The notes beneath the pieces are model-generated. The model did not search any database. It saw nothing but the letters and a program-made list of their open reading frames with translations, and had not been told where the DNA came from. From contig JAQFVV010012441.1 of assembly GCA_028023455.1 (NCBI GenBank), positions 3,473,911 to 3,537,910 on the forward strand: a stretch of DNA of 64,000 bases, given 5' to 3'. Every line of letters starts with the position of its first letter. Position 1 is the first letter of the stretch. This document shows, in pieces, positions 1-12,119 of the stretch. Source of the DNA: Epiperipatus broadwayi (Eukaryota > Onychophora > Udeonychophora > Euonychophora > Peripatidae). The position numbers and the translations under genes are program-made.

Positions 1-785
1 CATCAGTGATAAATCTTGAATCTGAAAGCAACTACACCTAGATCTTAAGTTCTAATGCACCCTGCAGCAGCCATCTTTTTCTTGTTTAGTTAACTATAAA
101 GCTGTGAATCCAAGATGAAATTACAATAATGTTCTAATCCAAGCTCCTTCACTTGTATAGTCATAGGTCTGAACTTAGTTCAGTATCTATACATTTTGGT
201 GTCTTTGGTTTGTTAAAAACCCACAGTGACCATTGTATGGGCAGAATTAGTATAAAATCTCTAAATCATCACATGATCATAAACTGTTTAAACAGTAGCA
301 AACACTCATACAGTAGTGCAGAATTGGCTACTGTCTAAACAGCTTGTATAAGCATAAGAATTGTGATTATGTGACAATTTGGTTTTATACCAATCCTGCC
401 CATAGGATGATGATCACTGTGGTTTTTAATGAACCAAAAACAATGTATAGATACTGAACTAAGTTCAGATCTGTATGACTGTACAAGTGATCGAGTTTAG
501 ATTAAAAACATTGTTTTTATTTTGGACTCATGGATGTATAGTTACTAGATAGGCAAAACATGGCTGCTGGAGGGTTGCATTAGAACCTAAGATCTAGGTG
601 TCCTACTCTTAGATCCAAAGCTCTTCATTGATGAAAGCCACAAGCTAGAAAATAATCTAGGGATATTGGATGAATAGACAGTAAATATGGATTTTATGCA
701 CAAACCTTCCTGCATCTATTGATTACTAAGGCTTATATTAGGAGTCACTACTTATGGAGAGTTACCTATTCTTTGAACTGAGAGA
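1..785. mobile_element. FB-A palindromic element, copy 1 (cut by window edge)
   Basis: Seen: bases 1 to about 310 are repeated in inverted order at about 325-640, so the segment folds back on itself around position 320. Mirrored blocks include CTGAACTTAGTTCAG at about 171-185 and its inverse at about 453-468, and CCTAGATCTTAAG near 38 against CCTAAGATCTAGG near 587. The right arm continues to about 785 and ends in the motif 'gattttatgcacaaacctt' and a 'tggagagtt' end shared with copies at 13.9, 28.5, 35.5, 61.2 and 63.5 kb. The left arm continues beyond base 1. The open frame at 153-338 lies inside the palindrome and is not a credible gene. No transposase is visible, so this is a non-autonomous element of unknown class. 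Confidence 0.75.
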
Positions 786-2613
786 TTGTTTTTTTATTGC
801 ATTTTTAGCTTCTTTTTTTTAGATAAAAATAGCTAGATACTTAGTTACCGCTCGGCAAATTGTATGTTTAATAAGGGTGACTATGAGCTAACTACTTAAA
901 AATATATAATTTGTTTTAGAAATCATCACAAAACAAATTTCCAAGATCGAGGATCCAGATGATCATTACGCAAAACTTAAAAGTAATAATTGATATTAAT
1001 ATTCTCAATGCTTTTTTCTAGATAATATTAAAACTTCCAACATTATTGTTCATATCAATTTTTCGTCGTTATATTCAATTTCCTTTCAAACAACAAGATT
1101 TGAAATTTCTCTGACGTCATGTTTATTTACGCAGCTGCAACTTTATCGTTTCAAAATAACAAATATTCTAAAAGAAATATTATTTTTAAAATACTGTGAT
1201 AATTTTTTTAACCTTGGGTTTAAAATATCTATTTTTTAAAATGTTCGATTTTTTTTTTAAAACTTATTTATTTTAATTACGTATATATTCAATTAGAAGG
1301 AAAGTTTGCAGTTGCACTTAAAAGATAAAAATCTTTCTTTACCTACGCTTAATACATATCTTTTCTTTTATGTTTACTTAAAAGCAGAATAATGTTTCTC
1401 TTATATTGTGTTAATCTATTTATATAATATATCAATGCTTCGTGTGGATTATTTAGTAGGCTTTAATAGTATTTAATCTGCTAATGATGCCAAAAATCTT
1501 TACCCCTAAATTGGGAATTCTTCAGCTAAAATATTTAGGAACAGCAATTCACTCTACTTTAGCGCCATCTATCATTATCCTTAATAATCAATGAATATTA
1601 AATAAAATTCATTCCATTGGCTTGAAAGTATAATAAAGTTAATAAATTAAAGATGGTTGGTTGTTAAGTAAGTAATCCAAAGATCCCTACTTCTAAGAAT
1701 CACTAACTTAAAATCTGGAGATACAGAATGATGACAAATCTTCCCTATTGATGTAACTTAAGAAATACGGTCACTTCTTGACTCACATAAATAATCTATG
1801 TTGTGACTTTTTATATGGGTTAAATTTCACATAGTTGGATTTTCTTTTCATATCGGTGTTTACCATAGTGCTGATTAAGAAATAATTTTTTTAACAAATA
1901 AAAATAAGCTCTACAATATATCCCAAAACATGATTAATTATCATTAAGCATCCTATGCTAACTAGTAACTCACATTTCAAATAGTTTGAATTTAATGTAT
2001 ATTCCAGGAATTGTTTAAGTAAGTTCAAATTTAGGCAAATTAATTTACATAAGAATTGATTGTATTTAATGCTTGTACTATCTATAAAGAAATTTCTTAT
2101 GTTATTGTTTGAGGAATGATCTAAAGTTTAAATATTAAGGGTGAAATGAAGCTTGATAATTTTTTCAGTTGAGAATTTTCAAACAAGCTTAATAGTTTAT
2201 TAGAGAGTTATTCCAGATAGCTATTTAAGTATTGGTCAGTAAATGGGCATCTATTTATTATTAGTTAGGACAGAAAAATCATGATGCCATCATCAACAGC
2301 AATTAAATATTTTAGAGACTAATGTCTACTTTTCTCCATGGAGTAATTTTGGGGAAATTTTTTCCCCAAAAGGGAAACTATTTAAGGTTGTTTTATCTAT
2401 TTCCTTATAACAATAACTATTCTAATTGTTGATGGAAAGTCATAATGTGTGTTTTTAATCACTATTTAATGATAACAATTTATCTTCATCTTACCAATTA
2501 CTAATTCATTGTAGGAAGAATGTCTTTCCAAGCTAAATCCAGTTTTTCTAATCCATAGCTTCTTTTTTTCCCATATTAGTCCAGCAAACTTTCTTATCTC
2601 ATCCATCAATTTC
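786..2613. other. AT-rich sequence, nothing recognised
   Basis: Homopolymer-rich, stop-dense DNA in all frames. I see no coding remnant, RNA gene or clear repeat. Confidence 0.5.
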
Positions 2614-2745
2614 ACCCTAGATCTTTTTTTTAAGTGTCATAGCATCGACCGGGATGCAAACCCACAACCCGGGCAACTGCCTGCAAGTGCAAGGCAGTCG
2701 TGCTGACCTCTCGACCACCAATGCAAGACTACCCTAGATCTTTTT
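2614..2745 (-). mobile_element. tRNA-derived SINE / tRNA retropseudogene with target-site duplications
   Basis: Seen: on the minus strand a tRNA-like body (2642-2724) begins GCATTGGTGG and ends GATGCT, so the acceptor ends can pair. It carries an A box-like TGGTCGAGAGG. After the body come TATGACACTT and an A run. The 15-bp sequence ACCCTAGATCTTTTT occurs directly at 2614-2628 and again at 2731-2745, flanking the insert. Compared with the copy at 11.0 kb the anticodon arm is longer and the B box is degraded, so it is not a functional tRNA. Long duplications plus an A-rich 3' tail indicate LINE-mediated retrotransposition (established for SINEs). The body is hardly longer than a tRNA. Confidence 0.85.
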
Positions 2746-4349
2746 AAGATCATTTACAATTGTTTAGCATTCAATTTAAAACTCTTTGTGTGCATTTAGA
2801 CAGTTATAAAGACACTATATTGCTGATCTATATTGATAAGCAACCCATATGTATTAATTTACTTTATGAGTAGGTAGAATTACCTAGTAGGATCAAATGA
2901 AATAATAACATATAAAGTGGCCATTAGACACTTGTCCCATTCCATTTTTATGAGGTAAAACTGGCTAACCTATAGAACATGTGTTGAATGTAGTGCTTTT
3001 GATCTGTGAGGATAATAAAAGATGAGCCTACATTTTATAAAGTAATTTTGTAATCAAAAATTAATATTAATAATCAGAAATGAATTTCTAACAAAAATTG
3101 AGTTAATCAAACAGAGAAAAAATGAATTTTTATTCCAAATGTTTATTTTAAAACATTTGTCTAATTTTGAGGTGCCTAATCCATAGAATCATAACAGTTT
3201 GTAATTTTTAAATGATATCACAACTGACTCATTCAAATATGAAAAATATTATACTGCTTTCATTTACATTAAGTCTGACGAAAGCAAAGCACATTGCTTA
3301 AACTTCAAATGGTTTCTCTCTAGTACATTATATTATAAAACATGTTAATAATTATTTTATCTATAATAACATAAATTTTGTACAAAAATTAAATAGTTGT
3401 GTAAAGGTTGTAAGCATGACAAAAATGACTATCTATGTTTTATGGTATAAAGAAAAATATCTTCTTTCATTTAATTTATATCCATGCTGGCAGCTTAATT
3501 GTTTATTTCCTTTGTTTTTAAACTTTACATTCAGAGTTTAAGCTTTACTAAAGATCAAATACATCTTCGCTACTCTTTATAAATTGGGCATGGGAACTTT
3601 TCTTTTCAACTTCTTTATATTTAGATATGTAATCTTATAATTCTAGAAATCATTATGACTACTATTACACTTCAAACACATGGTATTGTATACTGGAAAA
3701 ATATATTTCTATATTTTTCTCAGTATCTGCAGCCTTATATTGAAGTATTATATTGAAGTATAATAGTGATAATTTAGAGTCATAAAACCAAACTACATAA
3801 TATAAGTATGAAAACAAAAGCATAAACTAAAATCAAGTTTAAACATAAACTAAAACACAATTAAATCTATTCAACATCATAATAGAATAAAGCAAATTGC
3901 TGTTAAATAATAATTACTAAAAGCATGCTGTATGTATTAGAATTTTATGACCTGTTTGGATAGATTAGAATAAAAATCCATGCTAAAAAATAACATTTAT
4001 ATAATTAAGATTCTGTGGTTTTATGGCTATTGCCTTCATTAATGAGGACTTAGAATTCAAAATTGAAACTAATGCATGTAATTTCTTTATAGTATTCAAC
4101 TAAAATTTAAAAACCTAAAAAGTTTGAAACACAATTAGCTCATCTATGAAGATTTGATATGAAATTAGCAGTTATAAATAATTTATTCTCTATTTGTTTA
4201 TGAAAGAATACTGGAGAGACTTTGGTTTTGCAATAAGCCTTTGAAAATAGTTAAGTTTGCACATATCTCATATTTCTTTATTTTTCTATTAGTGTTAATA
4301 AATCCGTCAGTCAATCTACTATTTATCTATCTACCCTATACTTAAATAA
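2746..4349. other. AT-rich sequence, nothing recognised
   Basis: No coding remnant or RNA gene seen. A short imperfect repeat 'tattgaagtat' occurs near 3737-3760. Confidence 0.45.
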
Positions 4350-4500
4350 GGCTAAAACCTTAGTACATGCACATTGAGTGCTTAATTTATTACAAGAGAG
4401 ACCTCTACAAATCTAAATGCAAGATTCATCTTATCTTCAACCTATTTTTCTCAATATATAGGCAAATCTAAAGCATTTTGATTTGGGAGCATGATCTATA
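4350..4500 (+). repeat. Dispersed repeat family E, copy 1
   Basis: The block shares ordered words with 44035-44210, 44345-44470 and 45090-45265: 'acattgagtgcttaattta', 'gagacctctacaaatct', 'cttatcttcaacctatt' and 'aaatctaaagcattttgat'. The closest relative is the copy at 45.1 kb. No coding frame and no clear termini are visible, so the class is unknown. Confidence 0.6.
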
Positions 4501-4503
4501 TTT

Positions 4504-4799
4504 TTACATAGCTAGCTAGCTATTTATATATATTTATTTAACTACCTGTGTCTATTTATCTATGTATAACTACATATATATATATATATATTTATCCTTC
4601 TATACATCTATCTAATTATCCATTTATCTATCTGTCTACCTATTCCATTATATACATTTTCTACTGCCTAACAACTTATTTTTTATATATCTATTTCAAT
4701 CAAATGATCTAGCTACATACTCTCTGACTGCTTATCTAACTGTTCTACTCACCTATTCGCTCTATATTTTTTTCTTGGTTAATTATTCATCCATTTAAC

Positions 4800-4836
<37 letters not shown>

Positions 4837-5260
4837 TGTTTGTCAGTTTATCTATTTATCTATCCATTTACTGATACATTTCTCAATTTACTCATCTATT
4901 AATCTATTCATTTATTTATGCAAGTATATTTTTCTAACTATCTATCTACTTTTTTATCTATCTATCTATCTGTTATTCAGTGTATTATCTGTCTGTGTCT
5001 TCATTTATATTTTGATTTATCTATATATTTGTCTTCATATTTATAAATGTATCATGTTATCTATGTATTTATCTATTTTTCTAATTGCTTACCTATCTAT
5101 TTATCTACATACCTAATTATCAATTGATCACTGTGTCTATCTACCAATCTATTTATCCATCATTCAATTTATTATCTGCCTGTTTTGTCTATTCATTTAT
5201 CTATCTACTTATGTAGTTGTTAATTTATCCATCATTCCATGATAAAATTTATCCATTTAA
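4504..5260. repeat. Degenerate TATC/ATCT tetranucleotide tract with AT and GT runs
   Basis: About 750 bp dominated by variants of TATCTATC and CTATTTAT, with pure AT and GT runs at about 4800-4835. The open frame through 4823-5116 is a translation of this simple repeat (Ile/Tyr/Leu/Ser only) and is not a gene. It has the look of an old, mutated microsatellite. Confidence 0.85.
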
Positions 5261-5504
5261 CAATTCTAAGAAGTTAGTGATAAAATGTGAAGTTACAGAC
5301 AGATGTATTATAAATTGTAATTTATTTTAGTTTGTCGGCATGGGGTGAGATTGAAAAGGTTGCAATTAAAGTATTACGATAATCAAATAAAAGGATACTC
5401 TGACATAAATGACTGAAGCTAATCAAGAAAAGAATGATAATTTTCAGGAAATAAACAATACTAAAAACTTTCCATGAAAGCTACAACAATAACTAAGTAA
5501 TATA

Positions 5505-5708
5505 TAGGGTATTTTGAGCTCAAACTTTCACATGACTCTCAACTCTCCATACGATCTCATACCACTGATACATTTGATTACATATATATCTAAAAAATGA
5601 GTTGGTGATTATTTATCTTTTAGACATATATGTGGTCAAGTGTATCTGTGATATGAGATGGTGTGGAGAGTTGAGGGTCATGTGAATGTCTGAGCTCAAA
5701 ATATCCTA
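5505..5708. mobile_element. FB-B foldback element, copy 1
   Basis: Left end TAGGGTATTTTGAGCTCA and right end TGAGCTCAAAATATCCTA are inverted copies. The arms also mirror 'ctctcaactctccat' against 'gtggagagttgagg'. The hairpin loop is near 5600. This is the most compact copy of the family found at 9.3, 27.1, 48.3, 56.6, 59.0 and 59.4 kb. It lacks the central segment carried by the 27 and 59.4 kb copies. No protein is encoded. Confidence 0.75.
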
Positions 5709-6362
5709 AATATTACATTGTACAGATATATATATAGCCTGTATGTTAGATATTAACAATAACTAAGGAAAACATTGTTACCAATTGCAAGCATTTTTTC
5801 AGTTAATTGCTATAATATTTTTATTTTATTATTAGAAGCAATGAACACATGGATAAAAAAAGCAAAAGAATATTAACTGTGAAGGATTTGGAATATTACA
5901 TAAAGAAGGGGAAAAAATATTAGGTAAAGAATTTTATGTATGATTGGGATGTATGAACAAAGTGAAAAATAATATGATTTAAAATAAATAGTGTAGAAAT
6001 GTTGAGAATGAATAAATTGAAAAGATTGTCCACTTTTACTAGAAGGGGGAGAGGGATTTAGGGAACAAATTCAGAAAGATTGTGAATGGTAGTTTCTATA
6101 TTAAAAACGAAGCTCAGTGAATAATGGAAGAATGGTAAAAAAGAAGGTAAATCGGTCAAAGTACATTTAAAGTGAACTGAACAACAACTTTATTATTGTT
6201 ATGATGATGATAATGTATTGCTATCAGCTTGACAGTTGCTTCTGTGATAATATAAACATTCTATAATGTTTCTGAAGTGATTAAAATAATCCACTTTTTT
6301 ATAAGTAATAACAACAACAGTAATCAATTTGTTTATAAATTCCAAATCAAAACCAATAGTTT

Positions 6363-6506
6363 CAGCTGTACAGCAGTCTTCCTCAGAGCTCATATTAATA
6401 TATATTTAAAAATGTTAAATATGATTTAGATCAAAGAATAAAACCCATTTGTTTAACATTTTATGTTAAGAATAATATAAGCTCTGAGAAAGACTGTTAT
6501 ACAGAC
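6363..6506. repeat. Hairpin element (family F-like), arms about 30 bp
   Basis: CTGTACAGCAGTCTTCCTC at about 6365-6383, with CAGAGCTCATATT following, is repeated inverted as AATATAAGCTCTGAGAAAG, ACTGTTATACAG at about 6475-6506. Related words (cagcagtc..cagagct) occur at 18.8 kb and, more loosely, in the foldback at 32.2 kb. The short open frame on the minus strand here (6199-6393) has no recognisable domain. Confidence 0.55.
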
Positions 6507-7015
6507 AAAATTTTCCATCTTAATTTGGAAATAATAAATTGCATATATTTAATGTCTCAATGTTAAATATATAGCATTATATGTATATAAAATAGTGATG
6601 CATTCAGACACAGAGTACCTTACTTGTGGTGATTTTATCAGCTGTTTGATAGTTTTGTATTTATTTGATGGTGAAAATGTTACTGATTGATTTAATTCAA
6701 ATTAAAATAGCCAGATGTCAGTACTGTTCAGAGAAAAGCAAAGCCAAGGTGGAGTTTCAAGTGAAGATGAAGGCTTTTCATTGGATGCAATATATTGTTT
6801 GCACTTGTGCAATCTAGCTTTTATTTAAAACAAGAATATTGAAAAGTATTTATTTACATAGAATTTATTTATTTTTGTAAAATTAATGAAGTATTTGTTT
6901 TTGATAAAAATATAATGTTTAAATTCAGATTTTATTTGTATATTTTTGCTTTAGCAGAAAAAAAAACTGCAATTGTTCTATCTATTGAGGTTTTTTAATA
7001 TGAAAATTGGTAAAG

Positions 7016-7117
7016 TAAAGATTTATTTAGTTTAATTTAGTAGTTGCAATTGAGCTGGCTTAACTAGATGAAAGCATACTCAGCCAGAACCAACAAATTA
7101 AATTAACTAAATCTTTA
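7016..7117. repeat. Small hairpin element
   Basis: TAAAGATTTATTTAGTTTAA (from 7016) is matched in inverted orientation by TTAACTAAATCTTTA ending at 7117, giving arms of about 23 bp around a loop of about 55 bp that also contains partly complementary words (gagctggctt / cagccag). It may be a MITE remnant; no target duplication was identified. Confidence 0.5.
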
Positions 7118-8906
7118 TTTTTAAATGTAAAAGATTATAATGGTAATGTGTTTTATCCATCATGTTGCTGGTTATTCTTTTCTTTTTTATAACTAATCTT
7201 TTCTTGCACCCAATAAATTTGATTGACTCATGATATGATCAAAATAGAACATTTGTGTTTCTGACAAAATGTCAGGGCTTATTTTCAAATATATGCTTGT
7301 CATCATCTTTGTTGCCTGTAGAGTTTTCAAAAATTTTTGCAAACATAAAAAATTAACCTATCATTATTTTTCAGTGACCAGCTTTTACATCCATTAAGAA
7401 TCATAGAAACCATTGTACATAAATATTTATTACTTTTACATAGCACATGACTCCCAAGATTTCTGAATCTCTTATTATTGATGAGGAATTCATAAAAGTA
7501 AAATGTGTTAACTATTTTCATTATCAATTTTGAAATTTAATTTGCTACATTTGTCACCATAATTTTTTTCCAAATTTAAAGTTTATATAATGTAAAAAGT
7601 TGTGAAAAAAAAATGTTTGCCACTATTATGTATTTATTTTAAAAAAAAAAAAAAACTTTGTCAAGAAGAAAAATATGAGCACGTCAAGAGAATCAGCTGG
7701 TAAAGGTATCACTCAAGGTAGATTGTTGCAATAATTAGGAGAATTATTATTAAAAAAGTACCTTTGAATTAATGGAATCATATTTTTAGGAAAAAAAATT
7801 TTAAATCTGAGAATGCAGACACCATTAATCTGAAATCCAGTACAGATTTTTCCAGATTTGTCAAATTTTCATCTTTCAAAAACAGTTTTTTTGCTCCTTG
7901 CTGTAAAACCAAACCTTGCTATGTAAAGGGAAAATCATTTCATAACATTTAGAGTTATTGATTTATAGTAATTTATTGATAATTTTTTAATATTTTGTTT
8001 GTAAATATGTGTATTACTTAATTATTTATTGTAAAAGGCTAAAAATCATCTTTGAAATTTTGCTTGGATAATGGGAGTTTTTAATAATAAGTATTTATAT
8101 TAAAGGTATTCTTCAATGCAATGTACTATTTTAGAAATATATTCACACCTGCAATTTTTTTTAATTTTTAAAATGTATATTCCTAAACAACCAACAAAAA
8201 TAATTATCAAAAAATTCAATGCAGTTACAAAAAAGTTAAGAGTGTTGTAAATCTAAAGAAATAAAATGAACCACTTGTCTTTTTGGTGCATGGGATAAGA
8301 AAATGGCTGACTAAGAGATAGATAACTCATGACAGTGCTTATGGATGTACATGTAAAAACTTCTTTTATTTTTTATTGAATATGTTTTCTATTGACATCA
8401 TGGTTGAGGAGTCCATATGTAAGTTATATTGCTGTTATCAGTTTAATCAAAAGCAATATGTAAATGTATTATTTAGGATTTAATTTTTCAATATTTATAT
8501 CTGAATAATTTTTTGTTTTATCATTGATGATATGGTCTGAAGTAGTTTTCATTTACAATAGACTGCAGATAGTTTTAGCTAGTAGAATTATTAGATTACT
8601 TATTCAAAAATTAAATTAGATAACCATGCATATAAGTGGCTTCTCATCTTTGATAATCCATACACATCAAGAGATAGCTTATTAAGGATAGTTTAATTTT
8701 TGACTTCTGTATGACATAAATATGTCAGCCAACAAATCTAGTTTTAAACATAATTACCAAAACCAGTAGTTTAATATGCATGCAAATGAATTTTAATAAC
8801 AATAGCATTATCTGCTTCATTCTATTCCTGATGGCACTGTTTCAGCCTAATGTTGTTCAGTCTACTTTTCCTCCAGGTTAACAGTTGCCTTACAAAAGTA
8901 ATGAAT
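7118..8906. other. AT-rich sequence, nothing recognised
   Basis: Stop-dense, homopolymer-rich DNA with an A run at about 7641-7655. No coding or RNA feature could be supported. Confidence 0.45.
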
Positions 8907-9209
8907 TTATATTTTAGTTTTAGTTTTTTCAAAGGGTGTTATGTCACATCAAGTAATATGTAATAATTTGAATTTACTTGTTTTTCACTATAGTTACTTT
9001 TCATGTTGTATTTGGCTAAAAGAAAAGTACATTTTAATTTAATTTGAAAGACTCTTATTTATATTTTAGTTTTAGTTTTTTCAAAGGGTGTTATGTCACA
9101 TCAAGTAATATGTAATAATTTGAATTTACTTGTTTCTCACTATGGTTACTTTTCATGTTGTATTTGGCTAAAAGAAAAGTACATTTTAATTTAATTTGAA
9201 AGACTCTTT
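8907..9209 (+). repeat. Two-copy tandem duplication, unit about 152 bp
   Basis: Bases from about 8907 ('tatattttagttttag') to 9058 are repeated directly at about 9059-9209. Only a few differences are visible, for example 'tttttcactatagtt' against 'tttctcactatggtt'. The copies abut without a spacer, which points to a recent local duplication rather than transposition. Confidence 0.85.
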
Positions 9210-9301
9210 TTTCATTATATTTTCATTTATTTTAATAAAAATATAATTTTTTTTCTACAGTACAGGCTTTTTCACACCTGCAATCCAATATGTAAATATA
9301 T

Positions 9302-9738
9302 AAGGGTTTGAACTCAGACTTTCACATGACCCTTAACTATTCATGCTATCTTATACTGCTGACACACTTGATCACACACAAATTGAAAAGATAAACAATC
9401 ACCAATATACATATTTCATGCTAAACCAGCACTCGTCAGTTGATCCAGATTATCATATCCACACATATATACAATCAATTCTCAGCTCATGGGTAGGATG
9501 AGAAGGTTGGCACCAATGAGGGCTTTGAGTGTTACATCATCAGATTTTCAATGGAATGGACAGCTGAAGAATTATGGGATGGAATGGACTGAAGCCTGTC
9601 CATTAAAATATGAAGATTGATATCTTAATATATGCTGAGCATTGATTGTATATATGTGTAGAGATGATAATCTGGACCAACTGACGAGTGCTGGCTTAGC
9701 ACAAAATGCGTATATTGATGATTGTTTATCTTTGTCAT
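9302..9738. mobile_element. FB-B foldback element, copy 2, right end truncated
   Basis: The left arm starts AAGGGTTTGAACTCAGACTT. Words of the left arm (ccagcactcgtcagttgatc, near 9430) reappear inverted near 9675 (gatcaactgacgagtgctgg-like). The arms enclose a centre with 'cagattttcaatggaatgg', the family's internal segment. The expected right terminus (…AGTCTGAGTTCAAATCCC) is missing and LINE sequence begins at about 9745, so this copy is truncated or was fused to the LINE. Confidence 0.7.
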
Positions 9739-9744
9739 CTGAAA

Positions 9745-10995
9745 AGAAAATTCCATCATTCTTTCTAGCCAGACCACAGAAGTTCCTTGGATTCCAATTC
9801 ATGCTTTCTCCTTGGGACATAAGAATCCAATTACAAAACATGCTTTCCAAGAGTATAGCAGATACTCTTAAATCACTTTCTGGCATATACCTGTACTCTA
9901 TGGTTAAAGTCATACTACTCAACTCATTAATATTCTCTAAAATAAATTACTTCCTTCCAATCATCCTCTTCACCAAGGCCTTCATAGGAAAAATTAATTC
10001 CCTATGTTCTGGATTCATCTGAGCAAGAAAACTATCACAATCAGCTTCAAAAAGGCATGCCTACCTAGAAAACACTCAATGAACTAGGCCTGCATACCAT
10101 CTCTTCTTTTTTAGTATAGAGACCACATAATATGCTTGTCACAATTAGAAGAATAATCTTGGAGGACTCTTATCTATCCTTGGTCACCCGCATTAATACC
10201 TCACCACCTCAAGGACTGTCACTATCCTGGACCGATATGGTTGTCAACTTGGTTACTAGTGCTAGAATTGTTGTGGGAGCAATTAGGAATAAGCTCAAAT
10301 ATTGGGACATTCATCAACTATTCTGTCAGTATCTCATCACAACCCCTATGAATACATCATTAAATACTTCAAACTATGGAAGGTTGAGGCTAAATATTTA
10401 AACTTTATTTTAAAAATAAATATACACTCTTTACCAACTAATGAATTCTTAGTGAATAAAAGAGAGTTTGACAGGATACATAGTGAATATCAAAGGTGCA
10501 GTGATGAAAGTGAAACACTGCAGCACTTTCTATCTAGGTACAAAACTCTACAGCAGTATAGATCAGTAATCAGCAGCAGGATGATATCATATAAGGACAG
10601 AATTTTTACTATTCAAGATTGTATTCAGGCTGGTGTTTTCTCATTAATAAGACTCTATCATACTGAACTATTCACTGTGGATCCTTAGGTGCAATGTCAC
10701 GTTTGGTAGAAATTCAGGGAATCTACTCAACGACTTATTGGGTATTATTAAGACATTGAAAGCAAGGGACTGCAAAGTTTTCTACATTAAACTCCATGAG
10801 GATACATGGGAGGCACTAAATATTTCTGTTTCTCAACCATTTACAGCAAATTCGTAAAACCTGTTTTTATAATAATTATATGCTTCTTACAAATTTTTTT
10901 TTCAGATGTCTCCAATACTAAATTCTATTGATTTTATCTTGTCACCTAAGTTGCAAGTTATAATGTACCTAACCTTTTTGTTGGATCAATAAAGT
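9745..10995 (+). pseudogene. Non-LTR retrotransposon relic: RT C-terminal region, zinc knuckle and 3' end
   Basis: A frame interrupted by stops reads through 9745-10022 and again, in the same frame, 10302-10688. The first part has 'KFLGFQF', then a thumb-like stretch 'MVKVILLNSLIFSKINYFLP' and 'FIGKINSLCSGFI'. This order is typical of the region after the catalytic RT core in L1/Tx1/R2-like LINEs. The second part ends with 'CSDESETLQHFL', which matches the C-terminal CCHC knuckle of these proteins with two of its cysteines lost. The endonuclease and RT core are absent, so it is a 5'-truncated dead copy. The 3' end is near 10990, next to a SINE. Family assignment is by motif order only. Confidence 0.65.
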
Positions 10996-11003
10996 TCATC
11001 ATT

Positions 11004-11135
11004 GAATATAAAAAATATAATCAAGCATTGGTGGTTGAGAGGTCAGCGACAGCTGTCTTACAAGCAGTTGTCCCGGGTTCGCTTCCCGACTGATGCTATG
11101 ACACATGAGAAAAAAAAAAGAATATAAAATATATA
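11004..11135 (+). mobile_element. tRNA-derived SINE / tRNA retropseudogene with target-site duplications
   Basis: The tRNA-like body at 11025-11096 has acceptor strands GCATTGG and CTGATGC, an A box TGGTTGAGAGG (11032-11042), a B box GGTTCGCTTCC (11076-11086) and a T arm closed by CCGGG/CCCGA. The anticodon loop CTTACAA puts TAC at 11059-11061, which would read as valine. The body is followed by TATGACACATGAG and an A9 tail. The flank GAATATAAAAAATATA (11004-11019) recurs with one difference at 11120-11135, so this is a retroposed insertion. The shared 'GATGCTATGACAC + A run' tail with the minus copy at 2.6 kb shows one family. It is not a cellular tRNA gene. Confidence 0.85.
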
Positions 11136-12119
11136 TATAATAAGTACACTTATATGCAACTATAAAGAAACCTGTTATTTCTATAACTTAAATATTGCTT
11201 AGCACTTTCGAGAACTTATGGTGTTATCATATTCATAGCAAGCTATTTTTATTAATAAATAGAAAATATATTTATTTCAAACTTCAAAATTTGTTTATTT
11301 TTACATGACTATGTTATTAAGGATTTTTAACAAATTATATACTTAATAATCCACCTTTTCTTCCACTATTTGCTTTAACTTGATTGTATATATTAAATAT
11401 AAGTAACAATTAATATTAAATGACCTCACATATTTTCTCAATAATAAACAATATTTTTATTCATTGCTTAGTTCAATAATTTCTTCACAGTCCTATATAA
11501 ATGTATTGCTTTCTATTTCTCTTTTTCTCACCATTAGTTGTCACTTATGGCATGAAATTTAATAATAATTTAATATACCATCGCTAGTAATCAGTTTGAA
11601 ACATTATTTTTAAATAAGGAATGCCTGTTGATTGTATGTGTATGCGTGCAAAATTCAGCTTGATCATTTGTTATTGATTCTATAAATTTTTTGAGTCAAT
11701 AACAAATTACTAAATATTCGGCACCATTACCTGAGTTAAATATTTTTTTAATATTTTACTTAGCTTTATTAGATTTTAGTTAGTAAATATTAAATAACAT
11801 GAAAATGCTGTTTCTTCTGGAAAATTTAAACCCCTATAGAGATATCTATCAAGTTGAAACAATGATAGATTGTCGAAACTTTATTTTAAATACAATTTTA
11901 ATATTTTTCAAAATTCAAACTTAAAATACTTTTTAATTTACTTATAAACTTTGCTATCTAAAACACCATTTTAAAATGAAATTTTTTTTTTATAAAAAAT
12001 AGTAAATCTAAATTATAATATCGCACATTTGCTATTTAAACACGTTAACGTTATGTGATGTGATGCTATATAGCTATTCGTTTATCGAAGTCAGGAATCT
12101 CTCGGTCACTATGTTTAGA
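11136..12119. other. AT-rich sequence, nothing recognised
   Basis: No coding remnant, RNA gene or clear repeat seen. Confidence 0.45.

Noticed and set aside
4823-5116. Open frame of 97 codons with membrane-like composition
   Set aside because: It arises from TATC/ATCT repeats, which encode alternating Ile, Tyr, Leu and Ser. The hydrophobicity is an artefact.
9572-10022. Overlapping open frames on both strands (116 and 126 codons)
   Set aside because: The minus-strand frame is the shadow of the LINE-derived plus-strand frame and, at its start, of the FB-B palindrome. Only the plus strand shows RT C-terminal motifs.
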